In this document: piece after piece, positions 44,486 through 53,629 of the stretch | Position numbering within the stretch: the first letter of the stretch is position 1 | How the letters are laid out: each line of letters opens with the position of its first letter | Source of the DNA: Chitinophaga pinensis | GTDB taxonomy: Bacteria > Bacteroidota > Bacteroidia > M30B66 | Assembly (NCBI GenBank): GCA_945883545.1 | Contig: CAMCXT010000007.1 | Span: forward strand, 1 to 64,000 | Length of the DNA stretch: 64,000 nucleotides | Direction of reading: 5' to 3' | The notes under the pieces: generated by a model | The model's input: the letters and a program-made list of their open reading frames with translations, nothing else | Database searches by the model: none | What the model was told of the DNA's origin: nothing | Made by a program: the position numbers and the translations under genes

Positions 44486-44719
44486 TTGGATATACTATTG
44501 TAGCGAATTTAAACTTAAGCCTAGAAAACCAGATCAAGTGTTTGTAAATCGTAAAGCTTAGACGCAATTGCGACAGCAAAAGATCAATTAGTACAATTCA
44601 TTCTTATTGCATTGTTTGAAAAAGTATAATGCTAAATTTTAAAAAGAATACAATGAACTGTTATGAATTTAAATAGGGTGTCTACTTACTAAATCTTGAA
44701 GAGATTTTGGCAGATGTTT

Positions 44720-46105
44720 TTACTCCTTCGGAGGATAAACTTCCTTGATCGATCGATATCCTTCAAAGAGCCCGAAGAGTGTAAAATTTCCTGACGGACT
44801 TGTAATGCTTTCCCGAGGAAGATTTCCATCCAATGTGAGGCAGATGAAGTTTCCTGGTTGCTGGAACTTGAACAATGAAATCGGGCGTGCCTGACCAGAA
44901 AATGGGAAGGTTTTAAATTTCCATGCAATGGTTTTCCCAATTAAATCTGCATGGGCTGAATCTGAGTCGGTGATTTGTACTAAGCCTGTGTAAGAATTCT
45001 GAAAGCCATAGTTTGTGGTGTATGGTTCGCTTCCTCCAAGCACTTTGCCAACTACCGAAAATGTGTCGATCTCATCGTTAACGGTGTAATACCAAGGATA
45101 ACCAACGTAAGTGCTGGTGCTATCTACCGAAGGTTTCCAGAAATCACCTGGATCTTCGCCAACCAAAAAGGGCTGGTAACAAACACGCACATCGTAGTTC
45201 CCGTTGGGCAATCCTGGGAAAACATGGCTGGCTTTTACATCCGAATCGTATTGCAATTTGTCGTTAACGCTGTGCCAAAATTCTCGACGTTCACCGGGAG
45301 CAAGTTTCAGAGTTTCATGACCGAACATGGATGAACGAATCACCATATTTAAACTATCCGATTCGTAGTATGTAATACGTCTGTCGCGGTCGTAAAGCGA
45401 AACAGTGAGTAATTTCCTGCCAGTATTTTGGTGGGTTGGCCACTTGAGCTTTAATGTGTCGTGGTGATGATTTTCCAAGACCAATTTAAACCTGAGTAAC
45501 TCTTTGTCGGAGTCGAGAAAGCCTGGTGCATTTACCACCGACCAAGTCAATCTTCCTAGATCGAGAGTATAGCGCAACTTGGTATCGTTGGCAATGTGTC
45601 GATCATTTTGCGCCTCAATTTCACAGCTGTATTCGAACGATTTCAGCATGCTGCCATCGTCTTTGAGAAAATACTTGAGAATCGGTTTTTCGGTGTAACG
45701 GCGCAGAAAATACAAGCATCGCCAAGACCTTCCATGCTGAATGGTGATCCGATAGTGTTGATATCCAATCGTTTTGTTGCTTACCAGAACGATGTCTGTC
45801 CAGCCGGGCCAAATGGAAATATGCACTCCACAAGAGTCGCCAACGATGCGCGATAGGTTCGATTGTTTTCCGAGCCAGTCTACCAATCTGCCAGTTGCAG
45901 ATTGTTTGGGATGTAAAAATCTGGTTCTATGAAATTGTCGAAGTTTCCTTTTTACGATTCTTCTCATCTGCCGCACATTTCCATTTTCGATGGCATGATG
46001 AAACCGCTTCGCCGAAAATCCTTTAGGAGGGAGTCCAAGGTTATGCTCTTCGGCTTTCGTTGGCGCCAGAACAAGTAGAAAGAAGAATAGCAGGAGAATT
46101 CGCAT
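44720..46105 (-). CDS. unrecognised secreted protein
   Basis: 461 residues from ATG 46105, chosen because it opens a signal peptide (MRILLLFFFLLVLAPTKAEE). Residues about 15-110 are basic and helical (KRFHHAIENGNVRQMRRIVK), and the rest looks like beta-sandwich domains (FRLVLENHHHDTLKLKWP-like strands, then LAPGERREFWHSVND and FPGLPNGNYDVRVCYQPF). No catalytic motif or family recognised. The start codon abuts the terminator of the upstream DUF3108 gene on the same strand. Bases 44486-44719 between it and the broken nuclease gene hold nothing recognised. Confidence 0.6.
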   Translation of the reverse strand: MRILLLFFFLLVLAPTKAEEHNLGLPPKGFSAKRFHHAIENGNVRQMRRIVKRKLRQFHRTRFLHPKQSATGRLVDWLGKQSNLSRIVGDSCGVHISIWPGWTDIVLVSNKTIGYQHYRITIQHGRSWRCLYFLRRYTEKPILKYFLKDDGSMLKSFEYSCEIEAQNDRHIANDTKLRYTLDLGRLTWSVVNAPGFLDSDKELLRFKLVLENHHHDTLKLKWPTHQNTGRKLLTVSLYDRDRRITYYESDSLNMVIRSSMFGHETLKLAPGERREFWHSVNDKLQYDSDVKASHVFPGLPNGNYDVRVCYQPFLVGEDPGDFWKPSVDSTSTYVGYPWYYTVNDEIDTFSVVGKVLGGSEPYTTNYGFQNSYTGLVQITDSDSAHADLIGKTIAWKFKTFPFSGQARPISLFKFQQPGNFICLTLDGNLPRESITSPSGNFTLFGLFEGYRSIKEVYPPKE

Positions 46106-46136
46106 AAAAAAACCGAAGTAAATGTACTCCGGTTTT
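46106..46136 (-). terminator. intrinsic terminator after DUF3108 gene
   Basis: Minus-strand stem AAAACCG...CGGTTTT (46130-46136 with 46109-46115), extended inside by AGTA/TACT, followed by a run of seven T ending at 46106. The next base is the start codon of the gene below, so the hairpin could also act as an attenuator. Confidence 0.8.
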
Positions 46137-46169
46137 ATGTTGATATATAGAGGAGGCTCAGAAGAACCT

Positions 46170-46973
46170 TTATTTTTCAAGTGCCAATGGATGTGCGAGG
46201 TTTTTATATTCTTTGAGATCCATTTTAATTGAACCAACAACTACTTCAGCTTGCAGTCTCACAGGAACGCGGTTGAGGTCGTCGCTGATCCACATCGTGA
46301 GATCTTCTTCTTCTTTAAATACCCTGCCTTGTTGGGTGATTGGATGCATTTTGATACATCTGATTTTTCCAACCTTGGTTTTTACTGTTTCCCGCCCCAC
46401 AATTTTCACTTTCAGTGGAAAGAGTTCTTCATCGAAAAAGGTGGTCAAAGTGATTGTTTTACCAGGTTCAACTACACCAAAATCGGCGTTTCGAGCAAAG
46501 TAAAATGCTGAAAGAATATCGTGAGTGAAATCGGGAATACTAAAAACTTTGTTCTTGGCATTCCTTGGAACATCTGTACCATCACGCTGAACAGTTACGT
46601 CTTTGCGGGTATGGTTGAACATGTATTCTTGATTGATGATAAATCCACCTTCATTCACCTTGCGGATAAAATACTGTGGGAGGAGTGTTTTTTCGTCTAC
46701 GAATGAATCGTAACGATCGCGAACTTTAAAAAACCAGTCGAACGTGCTTCGTGAACTGCCTGTACCAACGAGATGATAGGTTGGTTGATTATTGAATTTC
46801 ACCGCGTCTTGTGCTACCGAGATATTGGCATCACCGGCATCGATGAAGCCGTAGTGAACGCGGTAGGTGAGCGATTCTCCGCGCTTAAAGGCGGAATAAG
46901 GCATTAGTTTTTGACCGAAGGTGCCTGCTGAGGCAAAAGAGAGCATCAGCATGAGCATTGATGCACGTTTCAT
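46170..46973 (-). CDS. DUF3108 domain periplasmic protein
   Basis: 267 residues with a signal peptide (MKRASMLMLMLSFASAGTFGQ). The rest is one DUF3108 beta-barrel-like domain: FKRGESLTYRVHYGFIDAGDANI, FKVRDRYDSFVDEKTLLPQYF, TTFFDEELFPLKVKIVGRETV and WISDDLNRVPVRLQAEVVVGSI. The family is widespread in Bacteroidota and Proteobacteria, periplasmic or outer-membrane associated, and without a firm function. It stands as a single gene between lipB and the unrecognised secreted protein and ends in a clear terminator. Confidence 0.9.
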   Translation of the reverse strand: MKRASMLMLMLSFASAGTFGQKLMPYSAFKRGESLTYRVHYGFIDAGDANISVAQDAVKFNNQPTYHLVGTGSSRSTFDWFFKVRDRYDSFVDEKTLLPQYFIRKVNEGGFIINQEYMFNHTRKDVTVQRDGTDVPRNAKNKVFSIPDFTHDILSAFYFARNADFGVVEPGKTITLTTFFDEELFPLKVKIVGRETVKTKVGKIRCIKMHPITQQGRVFKEEEDLTMWISDDLNRVPVRLQAEVVVGSIKMDLKEYKNLAHPLALEK

Positions 46974-47033
46974 AATGGTTTGATTTGTTTGGCCGAAATC
47001 AAACGTTATGCCACGCCTCGAAATTGTGCTGAA

Positions 47034-47747
47034 TTACTTCCAATCGATTTGAAAAATCTCCTGAATTTCTTGAAGCAACAGTTTTTCTACTTCTTGGAAA
47101 TCAACAACTTGTTCTGGAATTTCTCGCTGTATGCTGGTAACGTCTTTGTCTTTAATTCCACAAGGAACGATATAGTCAAAGTATTTTAAGTCGTTCACCA
47201 CATTCAAAGCAATTCCATGCATCGTAACCCAGCGGCCACATTTTACGCCCATCGCGCAAATTTTTCGGGCAGTAGGTTTTTCGGCTTCTATCCAAACTCC
47301 TGTGTAACCTGGGTAGCGACCAGCTTCAATGCCCAATTTATCGAGCATCCGAATTACTGCTTCTTCGAGGTTTCTCAGATACAAATGAATATCAGTAAAG
47401 AAATTCTCGAGATCTAAAATCGGATAAACCACCAACTGTCCCGGCCCATGGTGGGTGATGTCGCCACCGCGGTTGATCTTATGAAAAGTAGCTCCGATGT
47501 CTTTAAGTTGCTCTTCGTTGAGCAATAGATTTTCGTCGGATCCACTTTTCCCTAAAGTGTAAACCGGTGGATGCTCGCAAGTAATAAGGTAATTTGATGT
47601 TGGGTGTTGCAGCTCGTTCTGACGGTTAGCCATTTTCTGAGCCACAATTTCATCGAACAATTGTTGCTGATAATCCCATGCTTGTTGGTAATCGATCAAC
47701 CCTGCACGGATAAGTTCCGTAGTTCGGTTTGGATCGGGATAGGTCAT
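47034..47747 (-). CDS. lipB: octanoyl-ACP:protein N-octanoyltransferase
   Basis: 237 residues. LipB transfers octanoyl groups from ACP to the lipoyl domains of dehydrogenase complexes, the first step of lipoate assembly. Family motifs: CEHPPVYTLGKSG, NRGGDITHHGPGQLVVYPI, RKICAMGVKCGRWVTMHGIALN and YIVPCGIKDKDVTS, which contains the catalytic Cys; the partner Lys is in the RKICAMGVK segment. The length is normal. The start overlaps the stop of the PGI/PMI gene by 4 bases. Confidence 0.95.
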   Translation of the reverse strand: MTYPDPNRTTELIRAGLIDYQQAWDYQQQLFDEIVAQKMANRQNELQHPTSNYLITCEHPPVYTLGKSGSDENLLLNEEQLKDIGATFHKINRGGDITHHGPGQLVVYPILDLENFFTDIHLYLRNLEEAVIRMLDKLGIEAGRYPGYTGVWIEAEKPTARKICAMGVKCGRWVTMHGIALNVVNDLKYFDYIVPCGIKDKDVTSIQREIPEQVVDFQEVEKLLLQEIQEIFQIDWK

Positions 47748-48739
47748 GCCAGTTTCGACATTTCAGATTTGAGGTGATTGATTACATTGATTTCTACAGC
47801 ATCAAAATTGCGCTCAACCGATGCAAACCAAGAAATCCAGTCGCCCAAATGAATCCAATACATCATTCTTTCAAGTCGATTGGCTCCAACAGAATTGAGT
47901 TCCAACGATTTTCCGGCTCTGGTAGAAAGGATCTCCTGAACGATCTCCATCCGCTTTGCGGTACGGTAAAAATCGTCTTCATTTTTGAAGTACATCGTAG
48001 CAATCTTGGCATTTTTATCAGCCCAACCAACCAGTTCGTTGTGATTCATTTCTGGAAGCACGTGGTGCCAGCAAAGCATCTTCGCGTTTTCATTTAGTTG
48101 TTGTCTGAAACGAACACCAATGCCTTCATATCCGCTGCAGGTGTAAATAATTGGGAGAGAATATGCAATCGACTTTGCCAATGCTTCACCTTCGGAAAGG
48201 AAATGGCTTTTGTGCGAAACCATATAATTCATAGCATTTTCGACGCTTGACAGGGTGTTGTTCAACCAGCCGTAATGCTCAAAAATCCCCAGTAATTGAA
48301 CTAAAGAATATCCCAAGCAAGCTCTTGGTGGGTTCCCTCCGGGGATAATTAATGCATCAAGATTGTTTTCGGCAGCAAGTTTCGCCACTGTGCCTCCCGA
48401 GGTGATGCAAATAATCATGCATCCTTTTTGAAGTGCCTGATGGAAGGTTGCTAAAGTCTCTTCTGTTTCGCCAGAATAGGATGAAACGATGACCAAAGTG
48501 TCTGCAGAAACCCATGATGGAAGCGAATACTCCTTGCACACATACACTGGCATGGATCCTTCAAAGGCAGAAAGTTCTGCAACGATTGTTCCTCCAATAC
48601 CCGATCCTCCAAGACCAGAAACAACCACTTGAGTTGGCGTAGTTCTAAGAGGCTTTAGTGATGCTGATTTAAAAATATTAAGAGCCTCCTGAAGTTGAGC
48701 AGGAAAAGTATCAATCAAATCTTTCATCAAAGTATTCAT
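47744..48739 (-). CDS. bifunctional phosphoglucose/phosphomannose isomerase-type SIS protein
   Basis: 331 residues from ATG 48739, supported by a TACTTTTG box 27 bases upstream; an in-frame extension to 48790 would run over that box. The SIS-domain signature reads VSGLGGSGIGGTI, with VIVSSYSGETEETLA and the C-terminal NHNELVGW...RNFDAVEINVINHLK typical of the PGI/PMI subfamily first described in archaea. It would interconvert glucose or mannose 6-phosphate and fructose 6-phosphate. Such enzymes occur in many Bacteroidota. It is the first gene of a two-gene unit with lipB. Confidence 0.88.
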   Translation of the reverse strand: MNTLMKDLIDTFPAQLQEALNIFKSASLKPLRTTPTQVVVSGLGGSGIGGTIVAELSAFEGSMPVYVCKEYSLPSWVSADTLVIVSSYSGETEETLATFHQALQKGCMIICITSGGTVAKLAAENNLDALIIPGGNPPRACLGYSLVQLLGIFEHYGWLNNTLSSVENAMNYMVSHKSHFLSEGEALAKSIAYSLPIIYTCSGYEGIGVRFRQQLNENAKMLCWHHVLPEMNHNELVGWADKNAKIATMYFKNEDDFYRTAKRMEIVQEILSTRAGKSLELNSVGANRLERMMYWIHLGDWISWFASVERNFDAVEINVINHLKSEMSKLA

Positions 48740-48766
48740 GGGCAATAACTGAGCAATAGTGGGATG

Positions 48767-48774
48767 CAAAAGTA
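48767..48774 (-). promoter_or_regulatory. -7 promoter box of PGI/PMI-lipB
   Basis: TACTTTTG on the minus strand, exact TAnnTTTG, 27 bases before the ATG at 48739. Bases 48775-48950 contain no gene. Confidence 0.55.
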
Positions 48775-48950
48775 CAACGCGACACCGCATTTTTATTCAC
48801 TGTGTTTTGAAAGCCTATCGCCATTCATTGTAAGTCGCTGATAATTAGGAAGGGAGTAAAATAATTTAATGTTCTTGTAACAAATTACATGGCCTGTGAC
48901 ACTAAGGAGTAAACACCCACAAACGCGATACCTTTTAAACTCCCCACACG

Positions 48951-49268
48951 ATGAAATCTTTGCTTTTAATCACCGCTCTTTTATTCAACGTAGCTGCATT
49001 TTCAAATGAAGTGAGCGACGGAAAAAAATCTAATAAACTGCAGGCTGCAAAAACAGAATTAAAAAGTTTGTTCGATGCCAGTAAGCCATTCACCAAAGGA
49101 ACTGTAGTTGCTTTAATAGCATTTGATGCAGAAGGCAAGGGCACAATCAAAGAAATTGATTCAAGTGATGAATCGCTCCGCCTTTTGGTAGAGAAGAAAA
49201 TTGCATCGAAATCTTTTAGAAACATAAAAAACGAAACCATTCGCTTAGCGGTTGATTTCAGAAAGTAA
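48951..49268 (+). CDS. small secreted protein of unknown function
   Basis: 105 residues with a signal peptide (MKSLLLITALLFNVAAFSNE). The mature part is lysine-rich and small (KLQAAKTELKSLFDASKPFT, VVALIAFDAEGKGTIKEID). It looks like a small secreted or periplasmic carrier-type domain, but no family is recognised. A near-consensus TACCTTTT lies 20-30 bases upstream and a strong terminator follows, so the gene is transcribed alone. Confidence 0.6.
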   Translation: MKSLLLITALLFNVAAFSNEVSDGKKSNKLQAAKTELKSLFDASKPFTKGTVVALIAFDAEGKGTIKEIDSSDESLRLLVEKKIASKSFRNIKNETIRLAVDFRK

Positions 49269-49299
49269 CACTCCGTAGTTCTTTATATGGTCCACGTAG

Positions 49300-49331
49300 G
49301 CCCGTCTTCAGGAGTGGAGACGGGCTTTTTT
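49300..49331 (+). terminator. intrinsic terminator after small secreted protein gene
   Basis: Perfect 8-bp stem GCCCGTCT/AGACGGGC (49300-49307, 49318-49325) followed by TTTTTT. Confidence 0.9.
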
Positions 49332-49406
49332 ATGCAGAAATGATAAATCATTCAAAGGCAATTAAGAATATTTAACACATAAGCATGTTTGCATTAGTTG
49401 TTTTTC

Positions 49407-49414
49407 TACTTTTG
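49407..49414 (+). promoter_or_regulatory. -7 promoter box of atp operon
   Basis: TACTTTTG, exact TAnnTTTG, 28 bases before the atpB ATG at 49443. Confidence 0.6.
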
Positions 49415-49442
49415 CACCGCGATTCAAGAGCCCTTGAAAACT

Positions 49443-50558
49443 ATGTCAGATTCATCAGGAAAAACACGAATTACCCGTTTCATTGCACAGATTTTTACAT
49501 TGATTCTTCTGTTCAGTGGTTTTTCGTCGAAAGCCAGCGATAATTCCGGAGCATCATTCGACCCGGGAAAAATGATTACCGAACACATCAGCGATGCCCA
49601 CGATTGGCATCTTTGGGGCCACACGCACATTCCACTTCCAGTAATTCTTTACACAGATAAAGGTTTCGAAGTGTTTTCATCGAATCAGTTTCGCAACCAC
49701 GATACTCACGCTTTTCAAGATTATGCGGGTAAGCATTACACTTATCGTTTAGAAGATGAAAAGATTCATGTAGTATCGAATGGAGAAGTAGACCACAACT
49801 TCCAAGGTACTTTGTTGGATGTATCTATCACCAAAAACGTATTAACCATTTTCATCGTTTCGGCGATTATGGTGTTTGTGTTCTTATCTGTAGCTGGTAC
49901 ATACAAGAAACGTATTGGTATGGCTCCGAAAGGAATTCAAAGTTTCGTAGAGCCTATCATCATTTTTATTCGCGACGATTTGGCTAAGCCTGCCATCGGA
50001 AAGAAGTATGAGAAGTTCATGCCATATTTATTGAGTGTATTCTTCTTTATCTGGATTGCGAATCTTCTTGGACTCGTTCCAGTGCTTCCAGGTGGAGCGA
50101 ACCTTACAGGAAATATTGCTGTAACACTTACTTTGGCAGTAATTACTTTCATCATTACAACCATTAACGGTAACAAACATTACTGGGGGCACATCTTCGC
50201 GATGCCTGGTGTACCACCTTGGGTTTTGATCATCCTTACTCCGATCGAAATCTTGGGGATGTTCCTTCGTCCGTTCGTATTGATGATTCGTTTGTTCGCA
50301 AACATCTCTGCAGGTCACATTATCGCTTTAGCGTTCTTCTCTTTGATTTTCATCTTTGGTAAAGGTGGAGAATCGGTTGGAGCTGGAATGGGCGTAGGTG
50401 TTGCCAGTTGGTTATTTACAGTATTCATGATGTGTCTCGAATTGTTAGTTGCTTTCCTTCAAGCATACGTATTTACATTGCTTTCTGCGGTGTATTTCGG
50501 AGCTGCTGTTGAGGAAGGTCATCACCATGAAGAGCATCATGCTGAACACGCTCACTAA
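49443..50558 (+). CDS. atpB: ATP synthase subunit a, with N-terminal periplasmic extension and His-rich tail
   Basis: 371 residues from ATG 49443, chosen because a promoter box lies just upstream. An N-terminal signal-like helix and a roughly 90-residue periplasmic region (SDAHDWHLWGHTHIPLPVILYTDKGFEVFSS) precede the membrane part; this extension is usual in Bacteroidota. The proton-path helix is intact (FVLMIRLFANISAGHIIALAF with the essential Arg). The tail is unusually His/Glu-rich (HHHEEHHAEHAH). Subunit a works with the c-ring in proton translocation. It is the first gene of atpBEFHAG. Confidence 0.97.
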   Translation: MSDSSGKTRITRFIAQIFTLILLFSGFSSKASDNSGASFDPGKMITEHISDAHDWHLWGHTHIPLPVILYTDKGFEVFSSNQFRNHDTHAFQDYAGKHYTYRLEDEKIHVVSNGEVDHNFQGTLLDVSITKNVLTIFIVSAIMVFVFLSVAGTYKKRIGMAPKGIQSFVEPIIIFIRDDLAKPAIGKKYEKFMPYLLSVFFFIWIANLLGLVPVLPGGANLTGNIAVTLTLAVITFIITTINGNKHYWGHIFAMPGVPPWVLIILTPIEILGMFLRPFVLMIRLFANISAGHIIALAFFSLIFIFGKGGESVGAGMGVGVASWLFTVFMMCLELLVAFLQAYVFTLLSAVYFGAAVEEGHHHEEHHAEHAH

Positions 50559-50592
50559 TTTGAATTTTGTTTAACCCTTAATAATAAGTACA

Positions 50593-50838
50593 ATGACTTC
50601 AATTCTTCTTGATGGTACTCTAGGTCTCGGTTACGGTCTTGCTGCACTTGGTGCTGGTTTGGCTGCTGTAGGTGCTGGAATGGGTATTGGCCGCATCGGT
50701 GGCAGTGCTCTTGAGTCAATCGCTCGTCAGCCTGAAGCTGCTGGTGATATCCGCGCAAACATGATTCTTACTGCCGCTCTTGTTGAAGGTGCAGCCTTCT
50801 TCGCGATGGTAGTTGGTCTTCTCGTTACCTTCAAATAG
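50593..50838 (+). CDS. atpE: ATP synthase subunit c
   Basis: 81 residues, two membrane helices. The first is Gly/Ala-rich (LAALGAGLAAVGAGMGIGRIGG); the polar loop RQPEA and the second helix with the ion-binding Glu (ILTAALVEGAAFFAMVVGLL) follow. The residues next to that Glu do not form the sodium-binding set, so proton coupling is inferred. It starts 34 bases after atpB and is followed by a hairpin with a T run before atpF. Confidence 0.97.
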   Translation: MTSILLDGTLGLGYGLAALGAGLAAVGAGMGIGRIGGSALESIARQPEAAGDIRANMILTAALVEGAAFFAMVVGLLVTFK

Positions 50839-50851
50839 TATTCATTGCATT

Positions 50852-50890
50852 AACTACCGGAGCTGCGGTTGGCATCTTCGGTAGTTTTTT
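50852..50890 (+). terminator. intercistronic terminator-like hairpin between atpE and atpF
   Basis: Perfect 8-bp stem AACTACCG/CGGTAGTT (50852-50859, 50879-50886) with a 19-base loop, followed by T-rich sequence (TTTTTT). Partial termination here would give more atpE than atpF message, as the c-ring needs many copies. Confidence 0.65.
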
Positions 50891-50928
50891 CAGGTTAAAC
50901 AATTCACTGCAACGTTTTTTATCAAGCT

Positions 50929-51423
50929 ATGAAACTTGTAACCCCCGATTTAGGACTCGTTATATGGATGTCGTTAACATTCTTAACCGTCCTTTTCCTT
51001 CTGAGCAAATTTGCTTGGAAGCCGATCTTGAAAATGATCAAGGATCGCGAAGAAAGCATCGAAGGCGCCCTTCAAAGCGCTGAAAAGGCTAAACAAGAAA
51101 TGGTTCGTCTTCAGTCGAACAACGAAAACCTTCTTCGCGAAGCGCAAATTGAGCGTGAAGCTATGTTGAAGGCTGCTCGTGATGCCAAAGATGCCATGAT
51201 CCACGAAGCGAAAGCTACAGCGAAAGCAGAAGCAGACCGTATGATTGCATTGGCACGTGAAGCCATCAACAACGAAAAGCAAGCTGCTGTTACCGAATTG
51301 AAAAATCAGGTAGCACAATTGTCGCTTCAAGTGGCTGAAAAACTCATCCGTGAGCAACTCAGCAGCGACGAAAAACAAAAAGAACTTGCCAACAAACTGG
51401 TTGCTGAGCTTAAATTGAACTAA
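50929..51423 (+). CDS. atpF: ATP synthase subunit b
   Basis: 164 residues: one N-terminal membrane helix (DLGLVIWMSLTFLTVLFLLSKF), the conserved WKPILKMI, then a long charged coiled coil (KDREESIEGALQSAEKAKQE to the end) that forms the peripheral stalk linking the membrane part to F1. The length is normal. About 38 bases separate the intercistronic hairpin from its ATG; atpH follows 8 bases after its stop. Confidence 0.95.
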   Translation: MKLVTPDLGLVIWMSLTFLTVLFLLSKFAWKPILKMIKDREESIEGALQSAEKAKQEMVRLQSNNENLLREAQIEREAMLKAARDAKDAMIHEAKATAKAEADRMIALAREAINNEKQAAVTELKNQVAQLSLQVAEKLIREQLSSDEKQKELANKLVAELKLN

Positions 51424-51431
51424 ATCCCGCC

Positions 51432-51989
51432 ATGCAGGAAACTAAAGCCGCCATCAGATATGCCCGCTCGTTGTTCAGTTTAGCGATTGAACGCAATGAG
51501 TTGGAGCCGGTGAGTGAAGACATGATTCTCATCTCTAAAACGATTGCTGAAAACCGCGATCTAGCAGTGATGTTGAAAAGTCCGATCATTAAATCCGACA
51601 AGAAAGTTACTGTTATTCGCCTCGTTTTTGAAGGTAAAATTGGCACAACGACTTCAGCGTTTCTCGATCTAATCATCAAGAAGCGTAGAGAAATGTATAT
51701 CGAAGACATTGCTCGTCAGTTTGTTATTCTTCACTTAGAAAATAATGGTGTTGAAGAAGCTGTGGTAATTACTGCACACAAAATCGACGATGCCTTCAGA
51801 GCTAAAGTAATTGCTTTGGTAGAAAAGAGTACCGGTAATAAAGTCGTACTTGAAGAGAAAGTTGATCCGAATGTTTTGGGTGGATTTATCCTTCGTTACG
51901 GCGACAAGCAAATCGACACTTCATTGGAGCGCGAATTCCAACTCCTCAGAAGAGAATTCAACAAAAACCTTTACGTAAAAGATTATTGA
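51432..51989 (+). CDS. atpH: ATP synthase subunit delta
   Basis: 185 residues. The N-terminal helical domain (AAIRYARSLFSLAIERNELE) docks on top of F1 and the C-terminal part (EEKVDPNVLGGFILRYGDKQIDTSLEREFQLLRREF) binds subunit b. All family landmarks are present. It is tightly packed between atpF (8 bases) and atpA (35 bases). Confidence 0.95.
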   Translation: MQETKAAIRYARSLFSLAIERNELEPVSEDMILISKTIAENRDLAVMLKSPIIKSDKKVTVIRLVFEGKIGTTTSAFLDLIIKKRREMYIEDIARQFVILHLENNGVEEAVVITAHKIDDAFRAKVIALVEKSTGNKVVLEEKVDPNVLGGFILRYGDKQIDTSLEREFQLLRREFNKNLYVKDY

Positions 51990-52024
51990 TCAAACGTGGC
52001 CTCGCCACTCAACTATAAGCAATC

Positions 52025-53605
52025 ATGGCTGAAATCAAACCTGCAGAAGTTTCTGCGATTCTCAAGCAACAACTTTCCGGTTTTACAACCGAAACGCAAC
52101 TCGAAGAAGTGGGCTCCGTGCTCCAGGTAGGTGACGGTATTGCCCGTATCTACGGTTTAAACAACGTACAAGCTGGAGAGCTCGTGGAGTTTGCCAACGG
52201 TCTTCAAGGTATCGTATTGAACCTCGAAGAAGACAACGTAGGTGCGGTATTGCTTGGTACTTCTAACAATATCAAGGAAGGCGATGTAGTTCGTCGTACA
52301 AACCGTATTGCTTCTATCAAAGTTGGTGAAGGAATGGCTGGTCGTGTTGTAAACACAGTAGGTGAGCCAATCGACGGTAAAGGTCCAATTGCTGGCGAGT
52401 TGTACGAAATGCCATTAGAGCGTAAGGCTCCAGGTGTTATCTACCGTCAACCAGTAAACGAGCCACTTCAAACTGGTATCAAAGCAATCGATGCGATGAT
52501 TCCTATCGGTCGTGGTCAGCGTGAGTTGGTTATCGGTGACCGCCAAACTGGTAAAACAGCGGTGTGTATCGATACGATCCTCAACCAAAAAGAATTTTAT
52601 GATGCAGGCGCTCCAGTATTCTGCATCTACGTTGCAATTGGTCAGAAAGGATCAACTGTTGCGAATATCGTGAAGACGCTTGAAGAAAGTGGCGCAATGG
52701 CCTATACCATCGTTGTAGTGGCTACTGCATCAGATCCTGCTCCAATGCAATTCTACGCTCCATTTGCAGGTGTTGCAATTGGTGAGTACTTCCGTGATAC
52801 TGGTCGTCCGGCATTGATCGTTTATGATGATTTGTCGAAGCAAGCGGTTGCTTACCGTGAGGTATCTCTTCTTCTTCGTCGTCCTCCAGGACGCGAGGCT
52901 TATCCTGGTGACGTATTCTACCTTCACAGCCGTCTTCTTGAGCGTGCTGCTAAGATCAATGCAACAGATAGTATCGCTCAAGCAATGAACGATCTTCCAG
53001 AGTCTATCCGTCACTTAGTAAAAGGTGGTGGATCTTTAACAGCTCTTCCAATCATCGAAACACAAGCAGGTGACGTATCTGCATACATTCCTACCAACGT
53101 AATTTCTATTACCGATGGTCAGATCTTCCTTGAGTCGAATCTTTTCAACTCTGGTGTTCGTCCAGCGATCAACGTAGGTATCTCTGTATCTCGTGTAGGT
53201 GGTAACGCGCAAATCAAGTCGATGAAGAAAGTTGCTGGTACCTTAAAAGGTGACCAAGCACAGTACCGCGAACTTGAGGCATTTGCTAAGTTCGGTTCTG
53301 ACCTTGATGCAGCTACTAAATTCGTACTCGACAAGGGTTCACGTAACGTGGAAATCCTTAAGCAACCGCAGTACACCCCTTTCAAGGTAGAAGATCAAGT
53401 GGCAATCATTTACGCAGGAACCAAAGGTTTACTTCGTAGTGTGCCTGTGAACAAAGTAAAAGAGTTTGAAGCATCTTACTTATCGGTTCTTCGCGCTCAA
53501 TACGCAAGCACTTTGGCCGATTTGAAAGCTGGAAAATACACCGACGAAATCACCGCAGTACTTGATAAAGTAGCGCGCGAAGTTTCATCTACCTACACTA
53601 ATTGA
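52025..53605 (+). CDS. atpA: ATP synthase subunit alpha
   Basis: 526 residues. The Walker A loop is [10 protein letters not shown], and the alpha-specific set [36 protein letters not shown] is intact. Subunit alpha carries the non-catalytic nucleotide sites of F1. Codon usage is noticeably more optimal than in the surrounding accessory genes, as expected of a highly expressed gene. AtpG follows after 24 bases. Confidence 0.98.
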   Translation: MAEIKPAEVSAILKQQLSGFTTETQLEEVGSVLQVGDGIARIYGLNNVQAGELVEFANGLQGIVLNLEEDNVGAVLLGTSNNIKEGDVVRRTNRIASIKVGEGMAGRVVNTVGEPIDGKGPIAGELYEMPLERKAPGVIYRQPVNEPLQTGIKAIDAMIPIGRGQRELVIGDRQTGKTAVCIDTILNQKEFYDAGAPVFCIYVAIGQKGSTVANIVKTLEESGAMAYTIVVVATASDPAPMQFYAPFAGVAIGEYFRDTGRPALIVYDDLSKQAVAYREVSLLLRRPPGREAYPGDVFYLHSRLLERAAKINATDSIAQAMNDLPESIRHLVKGGGSLTALPIIETQAGDVSAYIPTNVISITDGQIFLESNLFNSGVRPAINVGISVSRVGGNAQIKSMKKVAGTLKGDQAQYRELEAFAKFGSDLDAATKFVLDKGSRNVEILKQPQYTPFKVEDQVAIIYAGTKGLLRSVPVNKVKEFEASYLSVLRAQYASTLADLKAGKYTDEITAVLDKVAREVSSTYTN

Positions 53606-53629
53606 TTTCAACCTTTTTCATAGCATCCA

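Noticed and set aside
49388-49414. Full -33/-7 promoter for atpB using TTTG at 49388
   Set aside because: The distance between TTTG and TACTTTTG (15 bases) is shorter than the usual spacing, so only the -7 box is claimed.
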